From: Philopedon plagiatum
Lineage: Eukaryota; Arthropoda; Insecta; Coleoptera; Curculionidae
Direction: 5' to 3'
Assembly: GCA_963971165.1 (NCBI GenBank)
Contig: OZ020197.1
Span: 40,859,186-40,923,185, forward strand
Length of the DNA stretch: 64,000 bases
Position numbers and translations under genes: made by a program. Positions 18,511-27,643 of the stretch are shown here, one piece after another. The first letter of the stretch is position 1; each line of letters begins with the position of its first letter. The notes below the pieces were generated by a model. That model was not told the DNA's origin, did not search any database, and saw only the letters and a program-made list of their open reading frames with translations.

Positions 18511-18895
18511 TACGGTCAGGTAAAACATACATTGAAAGCGAGAATGCTTTTTTTCATTACGATGGTCGTGCTTGCAATTTATCTGTTACAAGGACATTGA
18601 CCGGGTTAGCGGTCAGGTTACGGCGAACAAATAAAATATGATGTTTTATTTATGAATGTTATGCAAATGATACAAACGGAAACATAATACCTGACGGTAC
18701 CGCCAGTTAATAAACAACTTTCGATCTTCTATATAATATGCAGCGTAAACATACAGTGAAACGGAAAATGCTTTTTCGTTGCCACGGTCGTTTTTGCTTC
18801 GGTTTACATTTATCTATTACAAGGAAATGACCGGGTTCACGGTCTAGGTTACTGGGAACGAATATACGGTGTTTTATGACTGTTTTGTAAATGAT
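18442..18895. repeat. Tandem duplication, two units of about 227 bp
   Basis: Unit A (18442-18668) holds the last codons and stop of the upstream gene plus downstream DNA. Unit B (18669-18895) repeats it with about 15-20 percent differences and small gaps. Shared landmarks are GATACAAACGGAAACATAAT, TTCTATATAATA, GAATGCTTTTT or AAAATGCTTTTT, and GACCGGGTT. Unit B overlaps the end of the convergent PIF-like gene, so that gene's C-terminal codons derive from duplicated DNA. A mini-frame of 18 hydrophobic codons (18544-18600) in unit A is broken in unit B. Confidence 0.75.
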
Positions 18896-20618
18896 ACTTT
18901 AGTTTAGTCGATTTGAATTTGTAAGTTTTGCCATTTCCGCTGGGATGGATAAAATAAATGGTTCCATTGTCGTTGCTTAAATCACGGCGTTGTCGAGAAA
19001 CCTGTTTGGGAACAACTATGGCGTGGCTTTCGTCATGATCCATTGGATCGAAAACAATTCTACGACCGTCGTGATTAAATACTCTTTTAAAATCGGCCTG
19101 ATCCGAATAGATGGAATCGAAAAGTTTCGCTTTCCAATAACCCATTCGGAGTTGGTCTTTTACAACGACAAACCTCAGAGAAGGGTAACCCCAATGATTT
19201 TCTGTGTATTTTTTTTCGTTGCTAGGCCAAATAAAATTTTGCCAATAACACGCGCTTTGCGAACACCGATTTGCTTCATAGTCGCCGATATTGGCTAAAC
19301 GACAAGGGGATAAAAGTGGGTATAATAGACCGTCAGCATGTTGACCCATGCACGGTTTAATAGGATAGCGGGCATCGAGATAACCGGCCCCGTAACGATT
19401 ATAAATTCCACAATTATATCTGCGGTTCGGGGTAACTAGAAACCATTTCGATTCTTCATAATGATAGGGAAGCAGAGACGATGCAATATGTACCGGTGGA
19501 TCGATATAAGCACTCATAACGTAAATGTGCTTATTCTGGTTAAAGTCCGTGATTGACGATGGCGGTGTACCAAATTCGATTTGAAATTGCCACATGGATT
19601 TTAAACGTTCCGTCGTAGCCCACGAAAATTGTTTCAAGGTATGCAAATCCGTCAAATAGATGGGTATGACTTTATTGTATTGTTTCGGGTGTGAATAGAA
19701 TAGATAACCGCCGCAGGACGACGGTGTTCGTTTCATGGCAAAATTACATTCGCCGAAATCATCTTTGAGAGATAGATAATGAGGCCAAATATGAACACCC
19801 AATGTTTGCGGATCGTTGGCTAGACAGCCGGCCGGCGGATCCATGCCAATAAAAACAAATTTACACGGATCGGGTACCTGTCGTAGAGTCGGATGAGTAA
19901 ATTGTTCGGCAAACGCAGGATCGGTCATTTCAACCGAAATTAATGCCTGATTGGCCAAATAGGGAATGTCGGTTTTCATTTCAAATATACGCGGTAAGCG
20001 ACAATGGGGTCCACGAATATTATCACTGGCCGATATGTAGGGAGCATTACATATGCACGTTCGTAACATGGGATCGATATCATTTCGGTCAAATGTACCA
20101 TGTTTGCCGCAACCAATATCGATGTCACAGTCATCGAATGAGTTTATTTGGGTAACGAGATTTGGATATTTACATTTGCACATATATAATAGGGTTTCGC
20201 TATCCAAGTTACTTTCAAACAAAGTCCATTCACCGGTTAGAGGATTACATTTCCCTTTTCGCGATACCTTTATGCAGTGGCCTTTATTATGGTCAGCGTT
20301 GGCTTTAATCGTAACGATATTTTTGCCACCATTGACGGTAACTGTAAAATCGCGTTCGAAATGTTTACACGAAGCATTCAATTGCTTACATGCTAAACAG
20401 GCCATCGAATCATTTACATTACATTCGACCATTTCCGCTACACTACAGTCGACACTTTTGTCGGTATTGACAGTGGGTAATAACGTGTAGAAATTTGCAT
20501 TATTGATGTAGCGAGTGAGAATGTCCTGTTGTGATACGACATCGATTTTTGAAAGCCAATATAAACACGTAAAACCCAAACCTAAAATTAACATTTTAAA
20601 TAGTAGTAAGACAATCAT
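18849..20618 (-). CDS. PIF-1/PIF-2-like per os infectivity factor
   Basis: PIF-1 and PIF-2 belong to the envelope complex that mediates oral infection by occlusion-derived virions. The protein (589 aa) starts with a signal anchor (residues 2-20) and has a Cys-rich ectodomain. Conserved-looking motifs include CKCKYPNLV, DIGCGKHG and TCICNAPY near residues 150-205, which is the Cys module shared by PIF-1 and PIF-2. Further regularly spaced Cys follow to about residue 460. The length favours PIF-1 over PIF-2 (which is nearer 380 aa). The ATG at 20618 is preceded on the minus strand by ATAAG at 20634-20638 and overlaps the divergent ATG at 20617. The frame is intact. Confidence 0.7.
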   Translation of the reverse strand: MIVLLLFKMLILGLGFTCLYWLSKIDVVSQQDILTRYINNANFYTLLPTVNTDKSVDCSVAEMVECNVNDSMACLACKQLNASCKHFERDFTVTVNGGKNIVTIKANADHNKGHCIKVSRKGKCNPLTGEWTLFESNLDSETLLYMCKCKYPNLVTQINSFDDCDIDIGCGKHGTFDRNDIDPMLRTCICNAPYISASDNIRGPHCRLPRIFEMKTDIPYLANQALISVEMTDPAFAEQFTHPTLRQVPDPCKFVFIGMDPPAGCLANDPQTLGVHIWPHYLSLKDDFGECNFAMKRTPSSCGGYLFYSHPKQYNKVIPIYLTDLHTLKQFSWATTERLKSMWQFQIEFGTPPSSITDFNQNKHIYVMSAYIDPPVHIASSLLPYHYEESKWFLVTPNRRYNCGIYNRYGAGYLDARYPIKPCMGQHADGLLYPLLSPCRLANIGDYEANRCSQSACYWQNFIWPSNEKKYTENHWGYPSLRFVVVKDQLRMGYWKAKLFDSIYSDQADFKRVFNHDGRRIVFDPMDHDESHAIVVPKQVSRQRRDLSNDNGTIYFIHPSGNGKTYKFKSTKLKYHLQNSHKTPYIRSQ

Positions 20619-20638
20619 GGTAGCATCGATAGCCTTAT
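20606..20638. promoter_or_regulatory. Overlapping divergent starts with DTAAG on both strands
   Basis: GTAAG (20606-20610) faces the plus-strand ATG at 20617. ATAAG on the minus strand (20634-20638) faces the ATG at 20618. The two start codons share the sequence CATG, so each promoter lies inside the other gene's coding region. Confidence 0.55.
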
Positions 20639-21345
20639 TGGAATTTATTCAGCGAAGTCAAAAAAAAGTTTGGCTTCAAGTTTCACCCAGTTTATCGTCC
20701 TCGACTGTGCTCATATTAAACCGAATGTTGGAAAACGACAGGACTCGCGACTTGGCTTACAGTTTAATTAGCGAATATCAAAAGGCAGCTCAATTTCATT
20801 ATTCGGCAATATTCGTGTTGAAAATGATTGTTGGTGTCGGCAGCCAGAAATGGAACGCGTTAAATTTCTTAAAAGTCCCTCGCGTTCCGACCGAAGAAAT
20901 GCTGGAAAATTACGTTGCCTATTTTAACCCGGTCTCGAGTCTTGAACAGCGGCAACCGTTTAACCAATGTCGCAAACCCCTCAATCCGGTAGTAGCATTT
21001 TTAATAGAAATCGTAAAGTGCTACTTTAACGATGAAGATGTAAACAAACGAGAATTGGACGAACATGTGAAAATTCAATTGGAGCGTGAAATAGATGATA
21101 TTATTCCGTCGTTAATCGAGCCAAGTATATCGATTCCGGAAGTGCAAGGACACTTTTTACAGAATGTGTTAAAACGACAATTTCCCGATGCGGCCGATCA
21201 CATATTAGCCGATTTACCAGACCGTGAACAGCACGACGTCGCGAACCGTGAAAGTGTTAAACGTCCCCGTTTTTCGTCGGAAAGTGAGTTACCAGAAAAA
21301 CTGGAACCCGTCGAGGGTGACCCTGCCATCTTGATAACTGAATGA
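20617..21345 (+). CDS. Viral-block protein with acidic C-terminus, unknown (242 aa)
   Basis: Not recognised. A soluble, mainly helical protein whose last 40 residues are rich in Glu, Asp and Pro. The ATG at 20617 is chosen over longer in-frame options because GTAAG lies seven bases upstream. Its 3' end overlaps the 3' end of the convergent gene by about 57 bases. Confidence 0.65.
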   Translation: MVASIALLEFIQRSQKKVWLQVSPSLSSSTVLILNRMLENDRTRDLAYSLISEYQKAAQFHYSAIFVLKMIVGVGSQKWNALNFLKVPRVPTEEMLENYVAYFNPVSSLEQRQPFNQCRKPLNPVVAFLIEIVKCYFNDEDVNKRELDEHVKIQLEREIDDIIPSLIEPSISIPEVQGHFLQNVLKRQFPDAADHILADLPDREQHDVANRESVKRPRFSSESELPEKLEPVEGDPAILITE

Positions 21346-22521
21346 TAGGTTCGAAGGCGTATTAGGGTATTTTAAACGGCAAGACAGTATATTCAGACCG
21401 GTTGGTTTTTTTACCGTAATGAAACATTTTTCGTTTTCGATCGTATTCGACAGGCCGGCGTCTAGAAATTTTCCACGACAATGATCGTTAGCTTCGAAAA
21501 TCCATGTTGTACCAAGGCCGGTTTTTGCTATTAAACGATTCTTTTGTATATTTTGCACTTCAAGTGCTAGTCCGGGCAACGCTAAATATGATTTTTTGCT
21601 TAGCCATAAACCTTCGTTCGCCCCAATGTAAAGCAGTTCCTCGGGATCGCGAATAAAGAGAAACTTTAGAACCGAACGAGTTGGTGGATAAATTGGTTCG
21701 ATGTTTTTCGATTCTTCGTCGGTTGGTAAATTTTTATAGTTTCCCGATGTAAAACCCGTCCAGGGTATTGGCAATGTCGCCGCACTGAATCGGTACCAAT
21801 TAAGATCTTCCGATGTAAATTTTTCCAGATAATAAAATTTCGTACGGCAACAAAAATGATAGATGGGCGTAAAATTGACCGTAGGTTTACGTGGAAAATC
21901 ACACATTAATGCGCACTTGCAACACGGTTCCGGTTTAAAAGAATAGGATGTGCCAAATTTATCCGTCCAAATGTTAGCGGCTAATACGCGCAGAAAGTAA
22001 CAATTACTTTGGTTTATATTCAGCTCTTTCGGTAAAATTATGGAATCGGCCGTGATCATTCCTCGATAAATGGATGGCAATAAAGGTAACCCATCATTTC
22101 GATCTAGATCGATTCGGTGCCTTAAAATGTACCATAGGAAAAGATTTTCTAAATAGGTATTGCCAGTGAGATCCGATTTCTTTAAAAGATCCGTTGAAAA
22201 GGGTTTCATGGTCACATTATCGTTTTTCTGTGGCATTACTATCAAAGCAAGCTGTTTAGTCAACCAAGAATTTAGTGACGTTACTTGAAAATTATCGCGG
22301 TTGGGTCCCAAAACCACAGGCAAACATTGTTCAATAACATCGACAAAGAGAGAATGGGGCCGATAAAAACAACCGATTAAAATATCTACCACATTTGCGG
22401 ATGTAGGTTGCGGTGGCATAATCGCATTATTACTATCGTCAAATTTCCGAGAAAACATAAACAATTCTGATTTGCTCCATGGCACTGGACTGTGAAGATA
22501 ATTTCGTTGTACCAAGTACAT
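21289..22521 (-). CDS. Viral-block Cys-containing protein, unknown (410 aa)
   Basis: Not recognised. The centre contains a Cys cluster (PCCKCALMC and later HFCCRTKF) that could bind zinc. There is no signal peptide or membrane segment, so a nuclear or cytosolic role is likely. In size it is comparable to P47, a late RNA polymerase subunit, but no diagnostic motif was seen and this name is not assigned. The ATG at 22521 directly follows TTAAG on the minus strand. Confidence 0.7.
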   Translation of the reverse strand: MYLVQRNYLHSPVPWSKSELFMFSRKFDDSNNAIMPPQPTSANVVDILIGCFYRPHSLFVDVIEQCLPVVLGPNRDNFQVTSLNSWLTKQLALIVMPQKNDNVTMKPFSTDLLKKSDLTGNTYLENLFLWYILRHRIDLDRNDGLPLLPSIYRGMITADSIILPKELNINQSNCYFLRVLAANIWTDKFGTSYSFKPEPCCKCALMCDFPRKPTVNFTPIYHFCCRTKFYYLEKFTSEDLNWYRFSAATLPIPWTGFTSGNYKNLPTDEESKNIEPIYPPTRSVLKFLFIRDPEELLYIGANEGLWLSKKSYLALPGLALEVQNIQKNRLIAKTGLGTTWIFEANDHCRGKFLDAGLSNTIENEKCFITVKKPTGLNILSCRLKYPNTPSNLSFSYQDGRVTLDGFQFFW

Positions 22522-23093
22522 CTTAAAAGATGTACACTGCGTCGGAGTTTGTGAATCAGATCAAAATGACGGGATTGTATAGGCGCCTCAATTTTTTCAA
22601 AAAAACAATGGTTCGACTCTCTACAAGCAAGAACCCTTTTGATTTACACTTCGGGTTTTAACTTTGTCAAGCCAGGTCAAGAGTTGGTACGAATTGAAAC
22701 CGCGATGTTAGTTCTTAGGCAATCTTACGAAAAATGAAAAGTGCATTTTTGAACTTGCACTTTTATATATACTTTCAAGAACAAACGGTCAGTCGATAAG
22801 GATGCAGACAACTTGCATTCTTTAACTGTAAACGAGGCCACGTTGTCAATGCACTTTCGCTTCAAACGAGGCCACGTTTTGAATTTAAACGAGACCCACA
22901 CTATCAATGCATTTTTACACTTTCAAGAACAAATGGTCTAGAACGATGCAAACAATTTGCATTTTTTCGCTTGTAACGAGGCCACGTTATCAATGTATTT
23001 TTGTATTTTAAACGAGGCCGTGTTCTCAATGCATTTTTGAATGCTCTGAGACAAAAAATTAGTTCTAAGCCCGAGAGAAATCGATCGACAAAA
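22522..23093. repeat. hr-like spacer with degenerate repeats
   Basis: The only long non-coding stretch inside the viral block. The core AACGAGGCCACGTT recurs at about 22831, 22865, 22888, 22975 and 23010 with changes, usually followed by TCAATGCAT-like sequence. A larger unit also repeats with a period near 145 bases: TTTCAAGAACAAA with GGTC (22772 and 22920) and a GATGCA-ACAA-TTGCAT segment (22801 and 22945). Baculoviruses and nudiviruses carry such repeat regions as enhancers and putative origins, which is the best analogy here. Confidence 0.55.
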
Positions 23094-24430
23094 CTATATT
23101 TGCAGCAATTCTTTTGCATCCGCTTTAAAACGTTCTAGTTCTTCGGCCGTAATTAGAGCAGGTATTATCTCCCAAGCGTTTAGTAAATTTTCAACCGTTA
23201 TGGCTATGATTTCCAAATTGCGTTTCAGAAGCGGTTGACCCTCACGTCGGGCCACGTCGGCAAACGTGTACGGGCCATTTGTATCTTTTATGTACGAATG
23301 TTGTTTCCGTTCACTAAATCGATCGGTTACACTAATTCTATTGGCAATAGTGAAAGCCAATTTAACTATATCGGCAATGGCACTGGGCGAAAGAAGTTTC
23401 TTCGCCCGTGCTAATTTTTCCAACGTCTCCTCCGTGACGGTGTTTTGATAACGCGCCAAATTGTCACGATATAGCGAGGCGATGGCTTCGGGAGTCTTGG
23501 GATAACCCAGAAACAATCCGTAACAACGCCTTTTAATAGCGGGCTCAATACGACTTAACAAATTTGTCGTAAAGAACAAGTAAACGCCATCGTTAATGTC
23601 CTTTTCCATTTCAATCATAAATTGTGTTACCGGATTGGTTGCAATTGGACTATCTTCGCGTGTTGAAAGCAGAGCCTCGGCTTCGTCGAAAAAGATGAGA
23701 ACCGAACGACCCGGTTGCACGCTCTTACGAGCAAACTCGAATAACTTTTTAATGTTCTTTTCGGTACCGCCTATATAAGCCGATATTAAGCTGGCACTAT
23801 TTACTTCTACAAATAGTAGATTGTACGATTTGGCTATAGACGCGGCCATAAATGTTTTCCCGTTCCCGGCGGTCCAAACATCATTAGATTAAATGTATTG
23901 TTTGAAGCGAACAAACTTGCGATTAGATCGCGAATTTCTTCTTGACCGTGCAAATCCCAAAAGTTGGGCGCTTTAATGTCCCTTGGCTCGCGTACTGTAA
24001 ACGATGCCTTGTCCTCTTCGTCGTCGTCCGTTGACATATCCTTGATAGCTTTATCGATATACTCTTTGTAACTTTTGAATGAAAGATAATTCGGGGCCAA
24101 TTGTTTCGCGCTATTGTTTTGAATTGCACGCGACACCAACCATCCGACCAGGGCTTTCACCTTGGTTCCAAACTCCTTCTCCTTTGGATCTAGATTCGCG
24201 TTTGCGTAAGAAACCAGAATGCTGGCAGCTTCTCGCCATTTAAGGGCGGAATCGCCGTACAATCCTTCAGTTTCAAGTTGAACTGCTTCCTTGGACAAAG
24301 TTAAAACGTGTTCCAGTTCGATGGCCATGTCTACCTCCATCGAGGAATTTTGGGGTGATGAATTCGATGCCATTAGCCAATCAAATCTTATTAATGTGAA
24401 GCACACGATACCGGGCGATAGTTGTTCCAC
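23094..24430 (-). pseudogene. VPS4-like MIT + AAA ATPase, frameshifted
   Basis: VPS4-type ATPases disassemble ESCRT-III filaments in membrane scission. The N-terminal part (24430-23834) contains an MIT-like three-helix domain at residues 38-105, an acidic linker and the Walker A motif GPPGTGK at 186-192. The frame is then lost, immediately after the Walker A motif, within or beside a run of A. The rest continues in a second frame (23849-23094) with Walker B LIFFDEAEAL, a sensor TTN, arginine-finger-like IKRRC and a helical lid. A single-base loss would explain it. Katanin or spastin relatives also have MIT+AAA, so the exact subfamily is open. True starts may be the ATG at 24340. No DTAAG motif was seen. 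It may be a recent pseudogene or a consensus error. Confidence 0.7.
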
Positions 24431-26250
24431 GTGTAATTACCCTATAGATAGTATTTTTAAAACGTCGATAGACACGCACGTGGAGTGCATTACGAATGAT
24501 ATTGTACATGCACTACGAATTCAGGGGTTCCAAGAGCTGTTAGTTCTCAGGCAATACAACAATGTCCAAACATGTTTTGTGGTAAATGCATTTACGGGTC
24601 GGCGAGAAATTTGTCAACTGTGTTTGTGTTTTCCGGAACGAGCTGCAGACGCAATCATCGACAAATCGGACGTTGTAGTGGAATACTGTTTATATGACGA
24701 AGAAACATTCACAGAGGTAATAAAAAGAGAATACGCCCACGCCTATTGCTGTCGCGACCTGAACATTAGCATTTTGGACAACCAAGAAAGACCACAAGAA
24801 GAAAAGGTAAATTTTTGGGCCGCTATTCTCTCCGACAGCCAGTTCTTTTTATGCAAACGTTTAATACTAATCAATTGTAATGAGTCTAGGGAGCGATGTA
24901 GGGACGGATTTAATCGCGCCGTAAAAAATTTGTCCCCGTCCCTGCGAAGACGCATAACGTTAGTCGACTGGATATCAGCCGCCGACGAATGTTCCGAAAC
25001 CCTAGCCATTTTGAACAGTAAAAAACTAATAGCTGGTGACGATCAAGAACCGGTTTATGTTGCATTTTACGAAGGTGCGTACGAGTCGGTCCAAGTGATG
25101 AGTCACGTTGTCGTGAGTCCTATCTATTTGACTTTGAAAAGAAAAAGGAAGTTAGACAGCGTCGATCGATCAAATCACTACAATGAACCGGAATTTCAAA
25201 AACTGTTAAAGGAGATGGTAAATTCGGAACTGTCAGAGGCCGAACACAGCGACGACGGCGTGAACCAATTTTTGGACTAATTGGCCGAAGCAGATAAAAA
25301 ATTTCCCCAGTGTTACTTGGCTAGTTCTTTTCAACAACTTTGTGAGAGCTCGAATAGTACCACCGACGGCGACAATCACTACCTACCCAGGAGCGACTGT
25401 TATGTGTTGGAAATAATAAAAAGACCCCATTTTCAACAAGAGATTTACAAAGACTGGATTTTTCGTATGGTACAGAGAAGACCACGTTTAATAAAATTTG
25501 TAGTACCTCAACAACAAGCTAAGGGATCATTTTCGAATTTCGAAGGACTCGATCTGAACTTTTTAAACATGTTCCGTGTAACCAACAAATTTAATTACGG
25601 ATCACATTTGCCGTTACTGAATCAGTTACGTTTCGTTACAGTTGAACAAATTCACGGTTGCCAAAGTGCACGAAGAGCCACTTAAACGGTACCTTAAATT
25701 GGGTTTTGATACTTTTTTGACTCAATTTCGAAATCATATTCCTAACGATGGTTTCTATGAAGTTCTATTTCACGCAAACAAGTGGAGTTTACTGAGCAGC
25801 TGTAATTTGGACGGAACCAATCAGACCTCTTACGTATTATCCAAACAAATAATTTGCGATCAATTATCGACAAGAAAAAAGTCCGCATGTTTGTATCAAC
25901 GATGTACGGAAAACGCGGGATGGGTAAAGTCTCGACCGGACAATTTTTATAAATTAGCATCGGAACTGAAAAGATTACCGGTGCAAAATAAACGAGTAAT
26001 GGTCAATGGACAAATGACGGAAGTGAAAGCGTACGGGGACAAAGCAACATGTTCTATTTGTATTTATAACGATAAAGTTGTGTTTTTAGCTGTACGAAAT
26101 TTTGTGTGTAAAAATGAACACGAAAAAGAGCATGCATTGATTCTAAAAGAGACCCAATCCAAAGGTTGGTGTCCCTGCGATCGATGCATGCCCTACGTGT
26201 ACAATCAAAGATTGTTAAGCACCAAGAAACTCTGTATACGAATCAAATAA
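24321..26250 (+). pseudogene. Unknown viral gene broken into three frames
   Basis: Coding-like sequence runs through three pieces. The first (24321-25280) ends in a TAA, and the second (to about 25685) continues in the same frame with no ATG. The third (about 25642-26250) continues in another frame. Together they suggest one protein of roughly 640 residues interrupted by a nonsense codon and a frameshift; alternatively these are three small genes. The N-terminal piece has Cys/His groups (CSTCNYP, HVEC, CQLCLC) and the last piece ends with a possible zinc site (CPCDRC). The family was not recognised. The start overlaps the N-terminal coding region of the opposite-strand ATPase gene. Confidence 0.5.
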
Positions 26251-26320
26251 ATATACAACTTGTACAACTTGTAATGCTTTTATTTTTCCTCTCACCCAAT
26301 CAAACAAATTACAACATAGG

Positions 26321-27643
26321 CTAAACGAGATCCTCTCTTTTTAGCTTCAAGTGCTGAACAATTTTAAGATAGGTATCTGGTTCCGATTTAACTGTACGAA
26401 GCCGTACAAATTTGATAGTCTTGTATTTGTTCATTACGGCAAACTCTAATATACCATTGGGTAAAGTTTGGCCAGCCGTGTTAACTTTTAACTTCAATTT
26501 ACTCAGAGAACGTTCCAACGCAAACAATTCGCCATTTCTGTGCAATAGTTCTATCGTTTGGTGTTCTTTAATTTTTTGATAGTACCGGGATCCGATAGCA
26601 AGCAAACCGTCTGTGGGCATTCCTAGAATGGGACGAGCAACGGTCGCTTTTGGGATGGGTTTGCTAACGTACACTTGTCCGATTCGGTCGGTAAATTGCT
26701 TCAACCAAAAGTTACTGTCTCGAATGGAAATTGCAAAAGTTTCAGGTCCGTTCGTTGCAAGCGGGTTTACCGTACCGTAAAGTAAATTTGAAGCGGCACC
26801 AAAATTTCTAACGCTACACAGTTCGGTCAATATGTATTTAGTGATATTTTCCGTACGAGAAGTCACTTCTTCCAACTGCAATACAAAGTGCTGGAACTGT
26901 TCTATCTCTAAATCGGCATGAATCGAATTGTTATAGACCGTTATTAGTTTACAGATTCCATCGTATTTAATTTTAATCTCGTCATGATTAACGGGTAATA
27001 TGGTAAAGGCTTTCGGTACGGTACGGGGCGCGTACAATGGCCCAAAATCCAACAGTTTTACAATTTCATATATGGGTTCTATTGTTTCGAAAAATCTGGA
27101 CAAATCGGGCGTCTCGAACCACTGTTCATTTTCCGCTTCAAATGAGAAATGGGGCTCGGCTTGAAACAGTCTTTTCGTTAAACTGAATCGCCAATTGCCC
27201 TGATTAAACCGGTATCGTGTAAACGTCATACTATCGATGGGCACGTTACGTAGTCGGCTAAAACTGGGTCCAAATGTAAAGATTTTTTTATCGATGTGCG
27301 GTACCTCGGTTGTTTCTTCGGCACTTTTCAAGATCATCATAATGGGAAACTTTACGTTAACTTCCCAGTCCTTTCGGCGATTGAATAGCAAGCGTACGCT
27401 ATTCGTGCCGATTGGGCGTTTAAATAAATGAATCAGATGGGCATTTTCAATTTTTTCTGTTCCATTTACTAAGGTGAACTCGTAATCGAAGCCGAATCGT
27501 TCGCTCCAACCACTTTCAAACTTGTACTGCGTATAGCTGCTTTTGATCGTCCAGGGAAATTTCTGAAATAACTGGTGCCATTCGGATTCGCAAAGTCGAA
27601 GAATCCATTGAATTTCGCGTTTCATGTTTAAGGCTTGTTCCAT
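26321..27643 (-). CDS. lef-4: LEF-4-like mRNA capping / RNA triphosphatase subunit
   Basis: LEF-4 is a subunit of the four-subunit naldavirus late RNA polymerase and carries RNA triphosphatase and guanylyltransferase activities for capping. The guanylyltransferase lysine motif KxDG is seen as KYDG at residues 226-229. Later nucleotidyltransferase-like motifs are DGLLAIG, KLKLKVN and FVRLRTVKSEPDTY. In the N-terminal half, acidic strands (FDYEFTL, FSFEAENE) fit the metal-dependent triphosphatase tunnel. Length (440 aa) is close to the usual 450-480. The frame is intact. Unlike its neighbours, it has no DTAAG motif before the ATG at 27643, which fits an early gene. It overlaps the divergent gene at 27642 by two bases. 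Confidence 0.75.
   Translation of the reverse strand: MEQALNMKREIQWILRLCESEWHQLFQKFPWTIKSSYTQYKFESGWSERFGFDYEFTLVNGTEKIENAHLIHLFKRPIGTNSVRLLFNRRKDWEVNVKFPIMMILKSAEETTEVPHIDKKIFTFGPSFSRLRNVPIDSMTFTRYRFNQGNWRFSLTKRLFQAEPHFSFEAENEQWFETPDLSRFFETIEPIYEIVKLLDFGPLYAPRTVPKAFTILPVNHDEIKIKYDGICKLITVYNNSIHADLEIEQFQHFVLQLEEVTSRTENITKYILTELCSVRNFGAASNLLYGTVNPLATNGPETFAISIRDSNFWLKQFTDRIGQVYVSKPIPKATVARPILGMPTDGLLAIGSRYYQKIKEHQTIELLHRNGELFALERSLSKLKLKVNTAGQTLPNGILEFAVMNKYKTIKFVRLRTVKSEPDTYLKIVQHLKLKREDLV
27628..27632 (+). promoter_or_regulatory. DTAAG motif for the 27642 gene
   Basis: TTAAG lies nine bases before the ATG, inside the first codons of the divergent lef-4-like gene. Confidence 0.45.

Noticed and set aside
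21289..22521. P47 assignment
   Set aside because: Only length and a Cys cluster point to it; no diagnostic motif was recognised.
22730..23060. CRISPR array
   Set aside because: Repeats are degenerate, unevenly spaced and in a eukaryotic or viral setting without cas genes.
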